Assembly: GCA_913056495.1 (NCBI GenBank)
Contig: CAJXMO010000011.1
Location: 62,001 to 126,000 of the forward strand
Direction: 5' to 3'
Source of the DNA: an uncultured Alteromonadaceae bacterium
GTDB lineage: Bacteria; Pseudomonadota; Gammaproteobacteria; Enterobacterales; Alteromonadaceae
DNA: 64,000 bases
Shown here: piece by piece, positions 33,753-42,083 of the stretch
Layout: each line of letters starts with the position of its first letter
How positions within the stretch are numbered: position 1 is the stretch's first letter
Position numbers and translations under genes: made by a program
Notes under the pieces: generated by a model
Databases searched by the model: none
Seen by the model: the letters and a program-made list of their open reading frames with translations, nothing else
Told to the model about the DNA's origin: nothing

Positions 33753-36095
33753 ATGACAAAGTGGTTCAAGCAACACTTCAGGTATTTGTACTGCCGGTAT
33801 TTTATTTTGTTCAGTGTCATTTTTGTGAGCCCGGTATGGGCACTTGAATCTGTGACATTAACATTGAAATGGAAACATCAGTTTCAGTTTGCGGGTTATT
33901 ATATGGCCAAAGAAAAAGGCTATTACCGTGATGCCGGTTTTGATGTGGATATTAAACCACGCAATCCGCAACAGTCGCTACTTGAACCGGTTTTATCAAA
34001 ATCTGCCGAATTTGGTATATCAGATTCAGCGATAGTGCTTTCATACCTGAATGATCAGCCTGTTGTTGTTTTATCTGCTATTTTCCAGCATAGTCCTTTA
34101 GTCTTTTTAACCCGTAAAGAAGATAATATTTTTAGCCCATTTGAATTAGTCGGCAAAAAAGTGATGTTCCAACGTGGAATGGATGACGCTTCATTATCTG
34201 CCATGTTCAATCAGTTAAATATATCAAATCAAGATTATACTTTGGTCAAACAAAACTTTGATCCGCTTGCATTACTCCATTCAGACATAGATGCCATGTC
34301 TGCTTATATATCGAATCAACCTTTTTTATACCAACAGCAGGATGTACCTATTCGGATCATAGATCCAACTAATTATGGGATAGATTTTTACGGGGATGTT
34401 TTGTTTGCCCATCAGGATTATGTCAAGCAGTTCCCACAAAGAGCAGATGCATTCAGACAAGCCAGTATCAAAGGATGGCAGTATGCACTTAATCATATGG
34501 ATGAAGCCATTGAACTGATTTTAACACAGTACAACAGTCAAAAATCACGAGCCCATTTGCAGTTCGAAGCTGAAAAAACCAGAGCTATGATTTCACCGGA
34601 TTATGTCCCTGTAGGCACTATTCATCTGCAAAGATTTGAGAAAATAGCAACAATATATCGGGACCTGAAGATGGCTGACTCAAATAAAATGCTGACTAAG
34701 TTTACACTGGATGATTATTTACAGGGGCAGCAAGGGTTTTACGGATTGTTGCTGAAATTATCAGCGGCTGGACTGGTGGTGTTCGCGGTGATAATAACTG
34801 GGTTAACTTTGTTTAATCGTAAGCTTACTCTGGCTGTTAAAGCTAAGACTAAAGCGCTGGAAAAATTGAATCAACAGCTTCAAGGACAGTTAGAGATTAT
34901 AGAGCAGTCCAACGAGTTTTTAATACATGCTAAAGAGCAGGCTGAGTCAGCTAATCGCGCCAAAACCAGTTTTTTATCCAATATGAGTCATGAAATCCGG
35001 ACCCCGTTAAATGCAGTTATCGGCTTCTCGCAATTGGCAAATCTGGCGGATGATCAAAATCAGATTAAAGATTATGTTGCCCGAATCCGAGTATCGGGCG
35101 ATCATTTGTTATCCTTGATAAATGATATATTGGATTTATCTAAAATAGAGTCAAATGCAATCAAGTTGGAAGTCGTCCATTTTAGTGTATTGCAAACAGT
35201 TGAAAAGGTGATTCAAATTTGTCAATTGAAAGCGCAAGCTAAACAATTGAACCTGGATTGGGGAGTTGATACTGCGGTCCCTGAGTATGTGTTAGGTGAC
35301 TCACTTCGTTTAGAGCAAGTGTTAATCAATTTATTAAACAATGCGATTAAGTTTACCCATCAGGGCAGTGTTAAACTGCTGGTTAAGGTTAAACCAAACG
35401 ATTTTGGTCAAGACGGTAATTCGGCTTTGGTTCGTTTATTTTTTCAGATTTCTGATACGGGAATCGGGATGAATCCGGCTCAATTAAACGCGATTTTTAA
35501 ACCATTTGGCCAGGCTGACAGTTCAATTACCCGTCATTTTGGCGGCAGTGGTTTGGGTTTGGTTATTTCGCAACAGATAGTGCACCTTATGCAGGGGGAA
35601 ATAGTAGTAGAAAGTGAGCCTGACCAGGGATCTGTGTTCTGCTTTGATGCCTACTTTGAGTTGCCTGAAGAAAACATGCTTGCAATACAAACTAAAAACA
35701 AGATAAATTCATCTGCAGTCGATGTCGTCAATTTTGAACAGAAAAATATTCTGCTAGCTGAAGATAATGATATTAATCAGATTATCGCAACTGAAATGCT
35801 GTCTCAATTTAAATTGAATGTCGAGATTGCCAATAACGGTGAAGAAGCCATTCAAAAGTGCCAGCAGAAAAATTATGATTTAGTTTTTATGGATGTACAA
35901 ATGCCGGTGATTGATGGTTTATCGGCTACGCAGGCAATTCGGGCATTTAACCCGTCTATTTGTATTGTTGGAATGTCGGCCAATGCCAGTAATGAGGATA
36001 TCAAACTAAGTAAAAAAGTCGGAATGAATGACTATATTACTAAACCAATTGATTTAAATAAACTAAGAGGGGTTTTAATTCAATATCTGGCTTGA
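33753..36095 (+). CDS. Hybrid sensor histidine kinase with NMT1-like periplasmic sensor
   Basis: A 780-residue membrane protein. After a signal/anchor segment (about 14-31), a periplasmic NMT1/THI5-like binding domain covers about 32-300 (LTLKWKHQFQFAGYY and FGISDSAIVLSYL are typical of this fold, which binds pyrimidine precursors of thiamine or similar ligands). A membrane helix lies at about 334-355, then a coiled coil, HisKA with His near 412 (NMSHEIRTPLNAVIGFSQL), an ATPase domain (N box NLLNNAIKF, DTGIGM, GGSGLGL) and a receiver domain with Asp near 714 in DLVFMDVQMPVIDG. The fused solute-binding protein suggests direct ligand sensing. No output regulator is adjacent. Confidence 0.88.
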   Translation: MTKWFKQHFRYLYCRYFILFSVIFVSPVWALESVTLTLKWKHQFQFAGYYMAKEKGYYRDAGFDVDIKPRNPQQSLLEPVLSKSAEFGISDSAIVLSYLNDQPVVVLSAIFQHSPLVFLTRKEDNIFSPFELVGKKVMFQRGMDDASLSAMFNQLNISNQDYTLVKQNFDPLALLHSDIDAMSAYISNQPFLYQQQDVPIRIIDPTNYGIDFYGDVLFAHQDYVKQFPQRADAFRQASIKGWQYALNHMDEAIELILTQYNSQKSRAHLQFEAEKTRAMISPDYVPVGTIHLQRFEKIATIYRDLKMADSNKMLTKFTLDDYLQGQQGFYGLLLKLSAAGLVVFAVIITGLTLFNRKLTLAVKAKTKALEKLNQQLQGQLEIIEQSNEFLIHAKEQAESANRAKTSFLSNMSHEIRTPLNAVIGFSQLANLADDQNQIKDYVARIRVSGDHLLSLINDILDLSKIESNAIKLEVVHFSVLQTVEKVIQICQLKAQAKQLNLDWGVDTAVPEYVLGDSLRLEQVLINLLNNAIKFTHQGSVKLLVKVKPNDFGQDGNSALVRLFFQISDTGIGMNPAQLNAIFKPFGQADSSITRHFGGSGLGLVISQQIVHLMQGEIVVESEPDQGSVFCFDAYFELPEENMLAIQTKNKINSSAVDVVNFEQKNILLAEDNDINQIIATEMLSQFKLNVEIANNGEEAIQKCQQKNYDLVFMDVQMPVIDGLSATQAIRAFNPSICIVGMSANASNEDIKLSKKVGMNDYITKPIDLNKLRGVLIQYLA

Positions 36096-36138
36096 TAAGG
36101 CCGACTTAAATTGCATAGGATTAAGCCAGTCTGGATAT

Positions 36139-36567
36139 TTATTCAGTTCTGATTAACCTGACATCAAAGTGCAACACTGCATTCGGGCCTATTTTGCCAC
36201 TGTTTCCTTTTTTACCCCAGGCTAATTCGGGTGGGATAACAAATTCATATCTGGAACCGATTGGCATAAGTAAAATACCTTCCCGTAAACCTTCTATTGC
36301 TTCTGCAAGTGAAAACTCTTCCGGTAAGCCAGCTTTATAGCTATCGGCGATGACAGTGCCATCTGCGAGTCTAATTCTCTGATTAATCACGACAGTATCA
36401 AACTCTGTAACCTGCTCACCATCTGCTTGCTCGATTATTTTATATATGAGTCCCGAACCGGTTTCAATTGCATCCGGATGACTACTGAATTTTGTGATAA
36501 AAGCTTCTGTATTTTTTTTATTAAGACCGGCTGAACCTTTTGAGTTTCCGGATTTTTTTTTAGCCAC
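36139..36567 (-). CDS. FKBP-type peptidyl-prolyl isomerase
   Basis: A 142-residue protein with a Lys/Ser-rich N-terminal tail (about 1-30) and an FKBP domain. It matches the fold at GSGLIYKII, FDTVVINQRIRLADGTVI, IEGLREGILLMPIGSRYEF, VIPPELAWG and NAVLHFDVRLI. Such enzymes speed proline isomerisation in folding. There is no signal peptide, so it is probably cytoplasmic. The start is GTG with AAGGTAG at a suitable distance. It lies 16 nt downstream of the SDR gene on the same strand, so co-transcription is likely. Confidence 0.88.
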   Translation of the reverse strand: MAKKKSGNSKGSAGLNKKNTEAFITKFSSHPDAIETGSGLIYKIIEQADGEQVTEFDTVVINQRIRLADGTVIADSYKAGLPEEFSLAEAIEGLREGILLMPIGSRYEFVIPPELAWGKKGNSGKIGPNAVLHFDVRLIRTE

Positions 36568-36583
36568 TGTGAATATCTACCTT

Positions 36584-37414
36584 TTACGAATTTTTTAAAA
36601 TTTTATCTAACCAAGCGCTGGGCAATAAGCGTTTCAAAAAGCCCATCAGATAGGTTGGAAACGTTACATAATATCTGGGTTTGGCCCGTTTTGCCTCTAT
36701 TGCATGAATCAACCTAGCATAAACCGCTTCAGGCCCCAGCGTAAAGCGCATTGCCGGCCCCTGGGTTTTAAGCCGCTTCACCAAATTCTGATAGGTTTGT
36801 TTAAACGGACTTTGTTCAATATCAATATTTTGCTCAAACTGGGAGAGCGCATTGGCTCTAAAGTTTGATAAAATTGGACCTGGCTCAATCAAACTGATTT
36901 GAATCTGTGTGTCGGCTAATTCTAACCTAAGCGTGTCTGTTAAGCCTTCAATTGCAAATTTGGATGCATTATAAGGGCCTCTGAAGCGCATCGCAACAAA
37001 GCCCAATACGGAACTATTTTGTACTATGCGACCCGAATTAAAAGTGCGCATGTGTTTGATGCATAACTGAGTGAGTTGGTGCCAGCCAAATACATTGGTT
37101 TGAAACTGTGTTAATAAAAGCTCGCGGCTAATATCTTCTAATGCGCCGGGCTGGGCGTAGGCGCCATTATTGAATAAAACATCAATTTGATGATTGCTTG
37201 CCATTTCAACCGCCCAGTTAAACCCGTTTTCGACGCTCTTGGGATCGGATAAATCAAGTTGCTGGCATAAAATACCAAGGTTTGTTAATTTGTCGATATC
37301 ATTCGGGTTTCTGACGGTCGCAAGCACTTGATAGCCTGCGTGGCTCAGTTCCGTTGCACAATAAAGCCCGATGCCAGACGAACAGCCGGTTATCAGCACT
37401 GTTTTTTTATTCAT
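36584..37414 (-). CDS. Short-chain dehydrogenase/reductase
   Basis: A 276-residue NAD(P)-dependent oxidoreductase of the classical SDR type. The cofactor motif is TGCSSGIG at about 10-17, the Asn of NNGA follows, and the catalytic Tyr-Lys is in YNASKFAIEG, preceded by a Ser in NSSVLGF. The C-terminal part has TYLMGFLKRLLPS, similar to SDRs that act on lipid-like substrates, but the substrate is unknown. It precedes the FKBP gene in one transcript and is divergent from the TerB-like gene with a short gap. Confidence 0.87.
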   Translation of the reverse strand: MNKKTVLITGCSSGIGLYCATELSHAGYQVLATVRNPNDIDKLTNLGILCQQLDLSDPKSVENGFNWAVEMASNHQIDVLFNNGAYAQPGALEDISRELLLTQFQTNVFGWHQLTQLCIKHMRTFNSGRIVQNSSVLGFVAMRFRGPYNASKFAIEGLTDTLRLELADTQIQISLIEPGPILSNFRANALSQFEQNIDIEQSPFKQTYQNLVKRLKTQGPAMRFTLGPEAVYARLIHAIEAKRAKPRYYVTFPTYLMGFLKRLLPSAWLDKILKNS

Positions 37415-37450
37415 GGTGAATTTTTACAACAAAATATTGAGAAAAGGTTT

Positions 37451-37894
37451 ATGTTATCAGGATTAAAGGCTTTTTTTGAACAAAATCTGAAAAAACAGGC
37501 TGAATTGCCACAAATGACCAATGAACTGGCTTGCGCCTGCTTGCTGGCAGAAGTGATTTTTGCAGACAGTGAATTTGATGAGAGTGAATGGCAGGCACTT
37601 TTAGCCAGACTAAAATTAACCTTTGATTTAGCCGAGGAAGATTTGCTTGAATTGGCTGAAACTGCTAAATATCAGGTTAAAAATGCAAATGACCTTTATC
37701 AGTTTACCCGTGTTGTAAAAGAGATGGACTATGATAAACGGGTTCACTTGATTGACGGATTATGGCAGGTCGCGTTTGCTGATGGTAGCCTGGACCCGCA
37801 TGAGGAACACATTATACGGCGGATTTGTGAGTTAATTGGCCTAAATCACAGTGACTTCATTAAAGCTAAACTGGCTCAGTCCCGATCTGGTTAG
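37451..37894 (+). CDS. TerB-family protein
   Basis: A 147-residue helical protein of the TerB family (tellurite-resistance-associated). Seen are LLAEVIFADSEFDESEW and the matching second repeat VAFADGSLDPHEEHIIRRI, each with acidic residues typical of the metal-binding TerB fold. Stand-alone TerB proteins are common in proteobacteria and are not evidence of tellurite resistance. I chose the ATG at 37451 (AAGG just upstream); the earlier open frame runs into the divergent SDR gene and is not conserved-looking. It ends in TAG. Confidence 0.82.
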   Translation: MLSGLKAFFEQNLKKQAELPQMTNELACACLLAEVIFADSEFDESEWQALLARLKLTFDLAEEDLLELAETAKYQVKNANDLYQFTRVVKEMDYDKRVHLIDGLWQVAFADGSLDPHEEHIIRRICELIGLNHSDFIKAKLAQSRSG

Positions 37895-37898
37895 CTTT

Positions 37899-38339
37899 TC
37901 ATGCTGACAGGTTTGGGTTTTGGCATTTTGAGTAAACCGTATAGCGTTTGTCGTGCGTATACAAATGTACCCAGATTTCATGTGAGCTGACTTGCTGCCA
38001 GAACTCTGATTGGTGCTGCGCAGGGCATATCATCTGATTAATGTAGTTTTGTTGTTGCTCTTTGCTCATATCCAGCTTGTCCGGAATCTGGATAAATGCA
38101 TTTATGCTGTTATTGATTACTCTGGCATCTTCAAAGCGCCAGTCACCATAGACAAATTTGGCTTGAAAGGTTTGTCTGACATTTTTAACGACTGCTGTGG
38201 GGATTTTATCATCTGATGCAGTTAATCCATTTTCATTCTGATACGCTGAGGCCTGATTACAGCCGGTTAACTGACTGGCACAAAAAAAGGCGAATAAATT
38301 CATCAAAACAACAGATTTTATATTTATTTTATTAAACAT
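37899..38339 (-). CDS. Small lipoprotein of unknown function
   Basis: A 146-residue exported protein. It has a lipoprotein signal peptide with the lipobox LTGC (Cys at about 27), after VVLMNLFAFFCASQ. The mature part contains VKNVRQTFQAKFVYGDW and a Cys pair region near MICPAQH and SKCQNPN. I do not recognise the family. It is convergent with the TerB-like gene (4-nt gap) and lies upstream of nothing on its strand within 140 nt. Confidence 0.7.
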   Translation of the reverse strand: MFNKINIKSVVLMNLFAFFCASQLTGCNQASAYQNENGLTASDDKIPTAVVKNVRQTFQAKFVYGDWRFEDARVINNSINAFIQIPDKLDMSKEQQQNYINQMICPAQHQSEFWQQVSSHEIWVHLYTHDKRYTVYSKCQNPNLSA

Positions 38340-38485
38340 GTTTTCAACCCAACAACTTAAATGACCTGACTTGCTTTAGTTATCGGGAAAGAAAATTAAA
38401 ACTTTAATGAATATAATGAAAAAGCGTTTAAAACCGTGTGAGTTTGTCACTGGTCAGATGTCTGTGTTTTTAGCGTGTCTTTTAG

Positions 38486-39085
38486 TTATCGAAACCTTAT
38501 CCAGTTTTTCAGTTTTTGTTTGCGCAAAGCTAATAAGATAAGGATGACGGTCAGATACAAAAAAGGTTCACTGATATCGGCTTTACGAGACCAGTAAAAA
38601 TGAATCCAAACCAGAATACTCGCCGGATAAATCCAATAATGCAGCCTTTGCCAGTTTTTACCTAGTTTACGTCTGACACTATGGGGTGAAGTTATGGCTA
38701 ACAAAAATAATATGACAAAGCCAGACATGCCCAGCCAGATGTATGGACGTTTGATTAACTCTTCTATAAACAAGCTCACCTGAAACCCAAGTTCAAACCA
38801 CCAGAAATTTAACAGGTGACAACAGGCATAAAAAAAACAATAGAGCCCGATTAAGCGGCGGGTTTGCATTAGCCAGCCCAGTTTAAAAAATTTAGCACTC
38901 GGTGAGACGAGCAGGGTAAGTAATAATATATTGAGCGCACCTATACCGGTAAAGTGAATAATCGCCTTGACTGGATCGGCACCGTTCTGATCTGTGATTG
39001 ACCAGTAATAATTAAAAAGTAACGGGGTCAAAGCGCATAGGTGGATGGCAACCTTAATAACAAAAACCGGGTTTAATGTTTTCAT
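38486..39085 (-). CDS. msrQ: MsrQ, heme-binding membrane subunit of the MsrPQ methionine sulfoxide reductase
   Basis: A 199-residue inner-membrane protein with about six helices. It carries b-type heme and passes electrons from the quinone pool to MsrP in the periplasm. Characteristic segments are IIHFTGIGALNILLLTL, RRLIGLYCFFYACCHLLN (with the heme His) and WQRLHYWIYPASILVWIHF. Length is normal. It follows msrP with a 1-nt overlap of stop and start, so the two are made together. Confidence 0.92.
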   Translation of the reverse strand: MKTLNPVFVIKVAIHLCALTPLLFNYYWSITDQNGADPVKAIIHFTGIGALNILLLTLLVSPSAKFFKLGWLMQTRRLIGLYCFFYACCHLLNFWWFELGFQVSLFIEELIKRPYIWLGMSGFVILFLLAITSPHSVRRKLGKNWQRLHYWIYPASILVWIHFYWSRKADISEPFLYLTVILILLALRKQKLKNWIRFR

Positions 39086-40101
39086 TAAAAATGACGCCTT
39101 AAATCCATATCTTTATATAAATGAGCCACCTGTTCTGCATAACCGTTAAATGGCAAGGTCTTTATTCTTTGTTGGTCAAATAAACCGCCTGAGGTAATCA
39201 GGCGTTCACTGGCTTGACTCCATCTTGGGTGGTCAACGTCTGGATTCACGTTCGCATAAAAACCGTATTCATTGGGGGCAGACAGATTCCAAGTGGTTTT
39301 AGGCATAATTTTAGACAGTTTGATTTCGGTAATACTTTTGATACTTTTAAAGCCGTATTTCCATGGCACCACTAAACGGATCGGCGCTCCGTTTTGGTTC
39401 GGTAAGGATTTTCCATATAAGCCAACCGCTAAAAAAGCGAGTGGATTCATCGCTTCATCAATTCTAAGCCCTTCGGTATAAGGGTAAGGGATAGAGCCTC
39501 CAATCAGTCGACTTGATTGGCCGCGCATTTCGCTGGGGCGATGAAGGGTTTTAAAACTCACATATTTTGCGCCTGAACTAACGCCTGCCTGTTTTAACAA
39601 ATCAGCCAGAGAAAATCCAACCCAGGGGATAACCATAGACCAGGCTTCTACGCAGCGCAGACGATACACTCGCTCTTCAAGCGCAAACCGCTTAAATAAG
39701 TCTTCGTAATTTAAAGTGATTTTTTGTTCTACCAGACCTGAAATCGTGAGTTCCCATGGATTGGTCGTCAGGTTATGCGCATGTTCACTCGGGTCTTGTT
39801 TGCTGGTGCCAAACTCATAAAAATTATTATAGTGAGTGACTTTTTGCTCAGGCGTGAGTTCAAAACCGCTTTTATCCAGGGCCTTAAAATTAAGTGGTTT
39901 GGGCGGCTCCGGATCTTTTTTCGGTGGCGTATCATCCGATTTTAACCAGTCAAACAGGCCCGCATGAGAAGGGCTGGTTATTAGTGAGCCTGCGCCGACA
40001 AACCCCATTTTTTTCAGAAAATCTCTTTTATTGTTGAAGATGTCTTCATCGGTAATTTGATGGTCTTTAAACTGACTTCGGTTCGATTTAATGATCTTCA
40101 T
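39085..40101 (-). CDS. msrP: MsrP, periplasmic molybdopterin methionine sulfoxide reductase
   Basis: A 338-residue enzyme that reduces oxidised methionine in periplasmic proteins. The molybdenum-ligand Cys is at 150 in [15 protein letters not shown], followed by [18 protein letters not shown] and [12 protein letters not shown], all typical of the sulfite-oxidase fold of MsrP. The N-terminal Tat-like signal reads [16 protein letters not shown], with Lys25-Arg26 instead of the usual Arg-Arg. The first gene of the msrPQ operon. MsrQ follows directly. Confidence 0.93.
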   Translation of the reverse strand: MKIIKSNRSQFKDHQITDEDIFNNKRDFLKKMGFVGAGSLITSPSHAGLFDWLKSDDTPPKKDPEPPKPLNFKALDKSGFELTPEQKVTHYNNFYEFGTSKQDPSEHAHNLTTNPWELTISGLVEQKITLNYEDLFKRFALEERVYRLRCVEAWSMVIPWVGFSLADLLKQAGVSSGAKYVSFKTLHRPSEMRGQSSRLIGGSIPYPYTEGLRIDEAMNPLAFLAVGLYGKSLPNQNGAPIRLVVPWKYGFKSIKSITEIKLSKIMPKTTWNLSAPNEYGFYANVNPDVDHPRWSQASERLITSGGLFDQQRIKTLPFNGYAEQVAHLYKDMDLRRHF

Positions 40102-40301
40102 TGTTTGTCCTGTAACGGTTAAAACGGATAAAAGTATTGAGATTTATTACTGATAAACTTGAATCTCTGATCAATATAGACAGGTATTGCCTTGGTTTTA
40201 TTTCATCTCTTTAAAAAATTTCTGGCTTGTTTATGCCAAACTATGATGGTTAATCAATATTTACCGGCGCAAAGCGGCTATTTGAATAGAGTGAGATGGC
40301 G

Positions 40302-40330
40302 ATTCCAGCTTGAAAGCATCAAGCTGGAAT
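40302..40330. repeat. Perfect inverted repeat near the mscS stop
   Basis: ATTCCAGCTTGA (40302-40313), loop AAGCA, TCAAGCTGGAAT (40319-40330): a perfect 12-bp stem 20 nt downstream of the mscS stop on the minus strand. No T-run follows on either strand, so it may be a terminator variant or an mRNA-stabilising hairpin. Confidence 0.6.
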
Positions 40331-40350
40331 AGAGCGCACATTCGTTTGGG

Positions 40351-41172
40351 TTAAGACAGAATACGTACTTCTCTTTGTGGAAATGGTATTTTGATCCCAT
40401 TTTCTTTCAACTGCTCAAAAATAGCTAAGTTAGCGATATATTTAAGCTCAAAAAAGCGTTCGGTAGGCACCCAGTAGCGAATACCAATATTGATAGAACT
40501 ATCACCAAATTCATCAATGCCAATTTGAGCCGGTTTTTTATTATCTATCCATTCAAATTGCGCCAGAACATGGGCAATAATTTCAATCGCTTTTTTGGGA
40601 TCCGAGTCGTAACTAATCCCTATGCAGGCATCCACCAGTTTGTTTTCATATGAGTTGTGTAAAATATCACCGATTAAATATTTATTAGGGATAACGATAT
40701 CTTCTTCTTCTTCATTTACAAGCAAAGTATTGGGCAGTCTGATTTCTTTGACGACCCCCGTTACATTCTGAATTGTAATTGTATTACCTACTTTAAACGG
40801 TCGCGTCAGAATAATCGCCAAACCTGCCCCATAATTAGATAAAGTACCTTGCAGGGCCAAACCTGCGCCTAAGGAAATTGCACCTATGGCGGCTACAAAT
40901 GGCGTAATACTGATTCCGATTTTACCCAGTGCAATGACAATGCCGATCGCCAGTACCAGAATTTTTAATAAATTGGCTAAAAACTGACTAAGGGTGACAT
41001 CCACTTTTTTGGTGAGTAAAAAACCTTTAACCCAATTTGAAAACTTGGAAGCCAACCATAAAAAGAGGATAAAAATGACCAGTGCACCTACTAGCTGGAA
41101 GCTGTATGTGACCAGGTACTCAATAACCATGTCATAATATTTTTGTAATTTTTCAATATCTTGATCGAACAT
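40351..41172 (-). CDS. mscS: Small-conductance mechanosensitive channel MscS
   Basis: A 273-residue inner-membrane channel that opens under membrane tension to release solutes after osmotic downshock. Three membrane helices lie in the first half (about 20-45, 68-90, 93-125). The pore helix TM3 carries the Gly/Ala-rich GAISLGAGLALQGTLSNYGAG, and the beta domain begins near FKVGNTITIQNVTGVVKEI. Length is close to E. coli MscS (286). It lies alone between msrP and dsbC, divergent from dsbC. Confidence 0.9.
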   Translation of the reverse strand: MFDQDIEKLQKYYDMVIEYLVTYSFQLVGALVIFILFLWLASKFSNWVKGFLLTKKVDVTLSQFLANLLKILVLAIGIVIALGKIGISITPFVAAIGAISLGAGLALQGTLSNYGAGLAIILTRPFKVGNTITIQNVTGVVKEIRLPNTLLVNEEEEDIVIPNKYLIGDILHNSYENKLVDACIGISYDSDPKKAIEIIAHVLAQFEWIDNKKPAQIGIDEFGDSSINIGIRYWVPTERFFELKYIANLAIFEQLKENGIKIPFPQREVRILS

Positions 41173-41356
41173 AATTGATCTCTGCTGTCGAATAGGGGGG
41201 AACTTACGGGTGTTATTTTTACTCTAGTGTAATTTAACTGAGTTGCCAAGATTGCAAAACACAAGATTAATCTGTAACTTTTAACTCTGTTTCAGGGTCA
41301 TATAATTACAAGCGGTCAAAAGACCTAATTATTCGTTATTTTTATTGAGTTGTTTT

Positions 41357-42070
41357 ATGTTTAAAAAATCAATGTTAAGTATCTCCGCAGCAGCACTGGC
41401 TCTGTCTACTTCTGTTTGGGCAAAACCAGATGAGGCAGCTATTAAACAATCGGTTCAAACCGAACTGGGGTTGTCTGTGCAAACCATTACTGAATCTCCG
41501 GTTGAAGGTTTAGCCAGTGTGATGACCGACAGAGGGTTATTTTATGTTTCTGACAATGGGCAGTACTTATTTCATGGCAATTTATTTAATATAAAAGCTG
41601 GCATGAAAAATGAGACTGAAGCGCAAATGACAGCAATGCGTGCGGCGGAAATTGCAGAATATAAAGATGATGCCATTGTTTATAAAGCCAAAAATGAAAA
41701 ATACGCAATCAATGTGTTTACCGACATAACCTGTGGTTACTGCCGCAAAATGCATAATGAAATGCAGGGATATAACGATTTAGGTATTACAGTTCGCTAT
41801 TTAGCTTTTCCGCGTGGCGGGATAGCAAGCAAATCCTATAACGATATGGTGAGTGTATGGTGTGCTCAAGATACTCAGGAAGCTCTGACCGAAGCTAAAG
41901 TGAATAATCACATCGTCGCTAAAACCTGCGATAATTCAGTCGCTGAACAATATAAGCTGGGCTCAAAAGTTGGCGTAACAGGCACGCCGGCTGTTGTATT
42001 AGACAATGGTATGCTGGTACCCGGTTATCGTCCGCCAGCAGATATGTTAAAAGTACTTCAGGGCAGTTAA
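41357..42070 (+). CDS. dsbC: Thiol:disulfide interchange protein DsbC
   Basis: About 237 residues. DsbC is the periplasmic disulfide isomerase. A signal peptide (MLSISAAALALSTSVWA) precedes the N-terminal dimerisation domain (about 22-85, with LFYVSDNGQYLFHGNLF), a linker and a thioredoxin domain with the active-site CGYC in FTDITCGYCRKMH and cis-Pro in GVTGTPAVV. A second Cys pair (WCAQD, KTCDN) matches the structural disulfide of DsbC. Start: ATG at 41357 with GAG before it; a TTG at 41345 is unlikely. recJ follows after 13 nt. Confidence 0.93.
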   Translation: MFKKSMLSISAAALALSTSVWAKPDEAAIKQSVQTELGLSVQTITESPVEGLASVMTDRGLFYVSDNGQYLFHGNLFNIKAGMKNETEAQMTAMRAAEIAEYKDDAIVYKAKNEKYAINVFTDITCGYCRKMHNEMQGYNDLGITVRYLAFPRGGIASKSYNDMVSVWCAQDTQEALTEAKVNNHIVAKTCDNSVAEQYKLGSKVGVTGTPAVVLDNGMLVPGYRPPADMLKVLQGS

Positions 42071-42083
42071 AAGGTTGTAGAAG

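Noticed and set aside
37451-37894. Tellurite resistance locus
   Set aside because: Only a lone TerB-like gene is present; no other ter genes are nearby.
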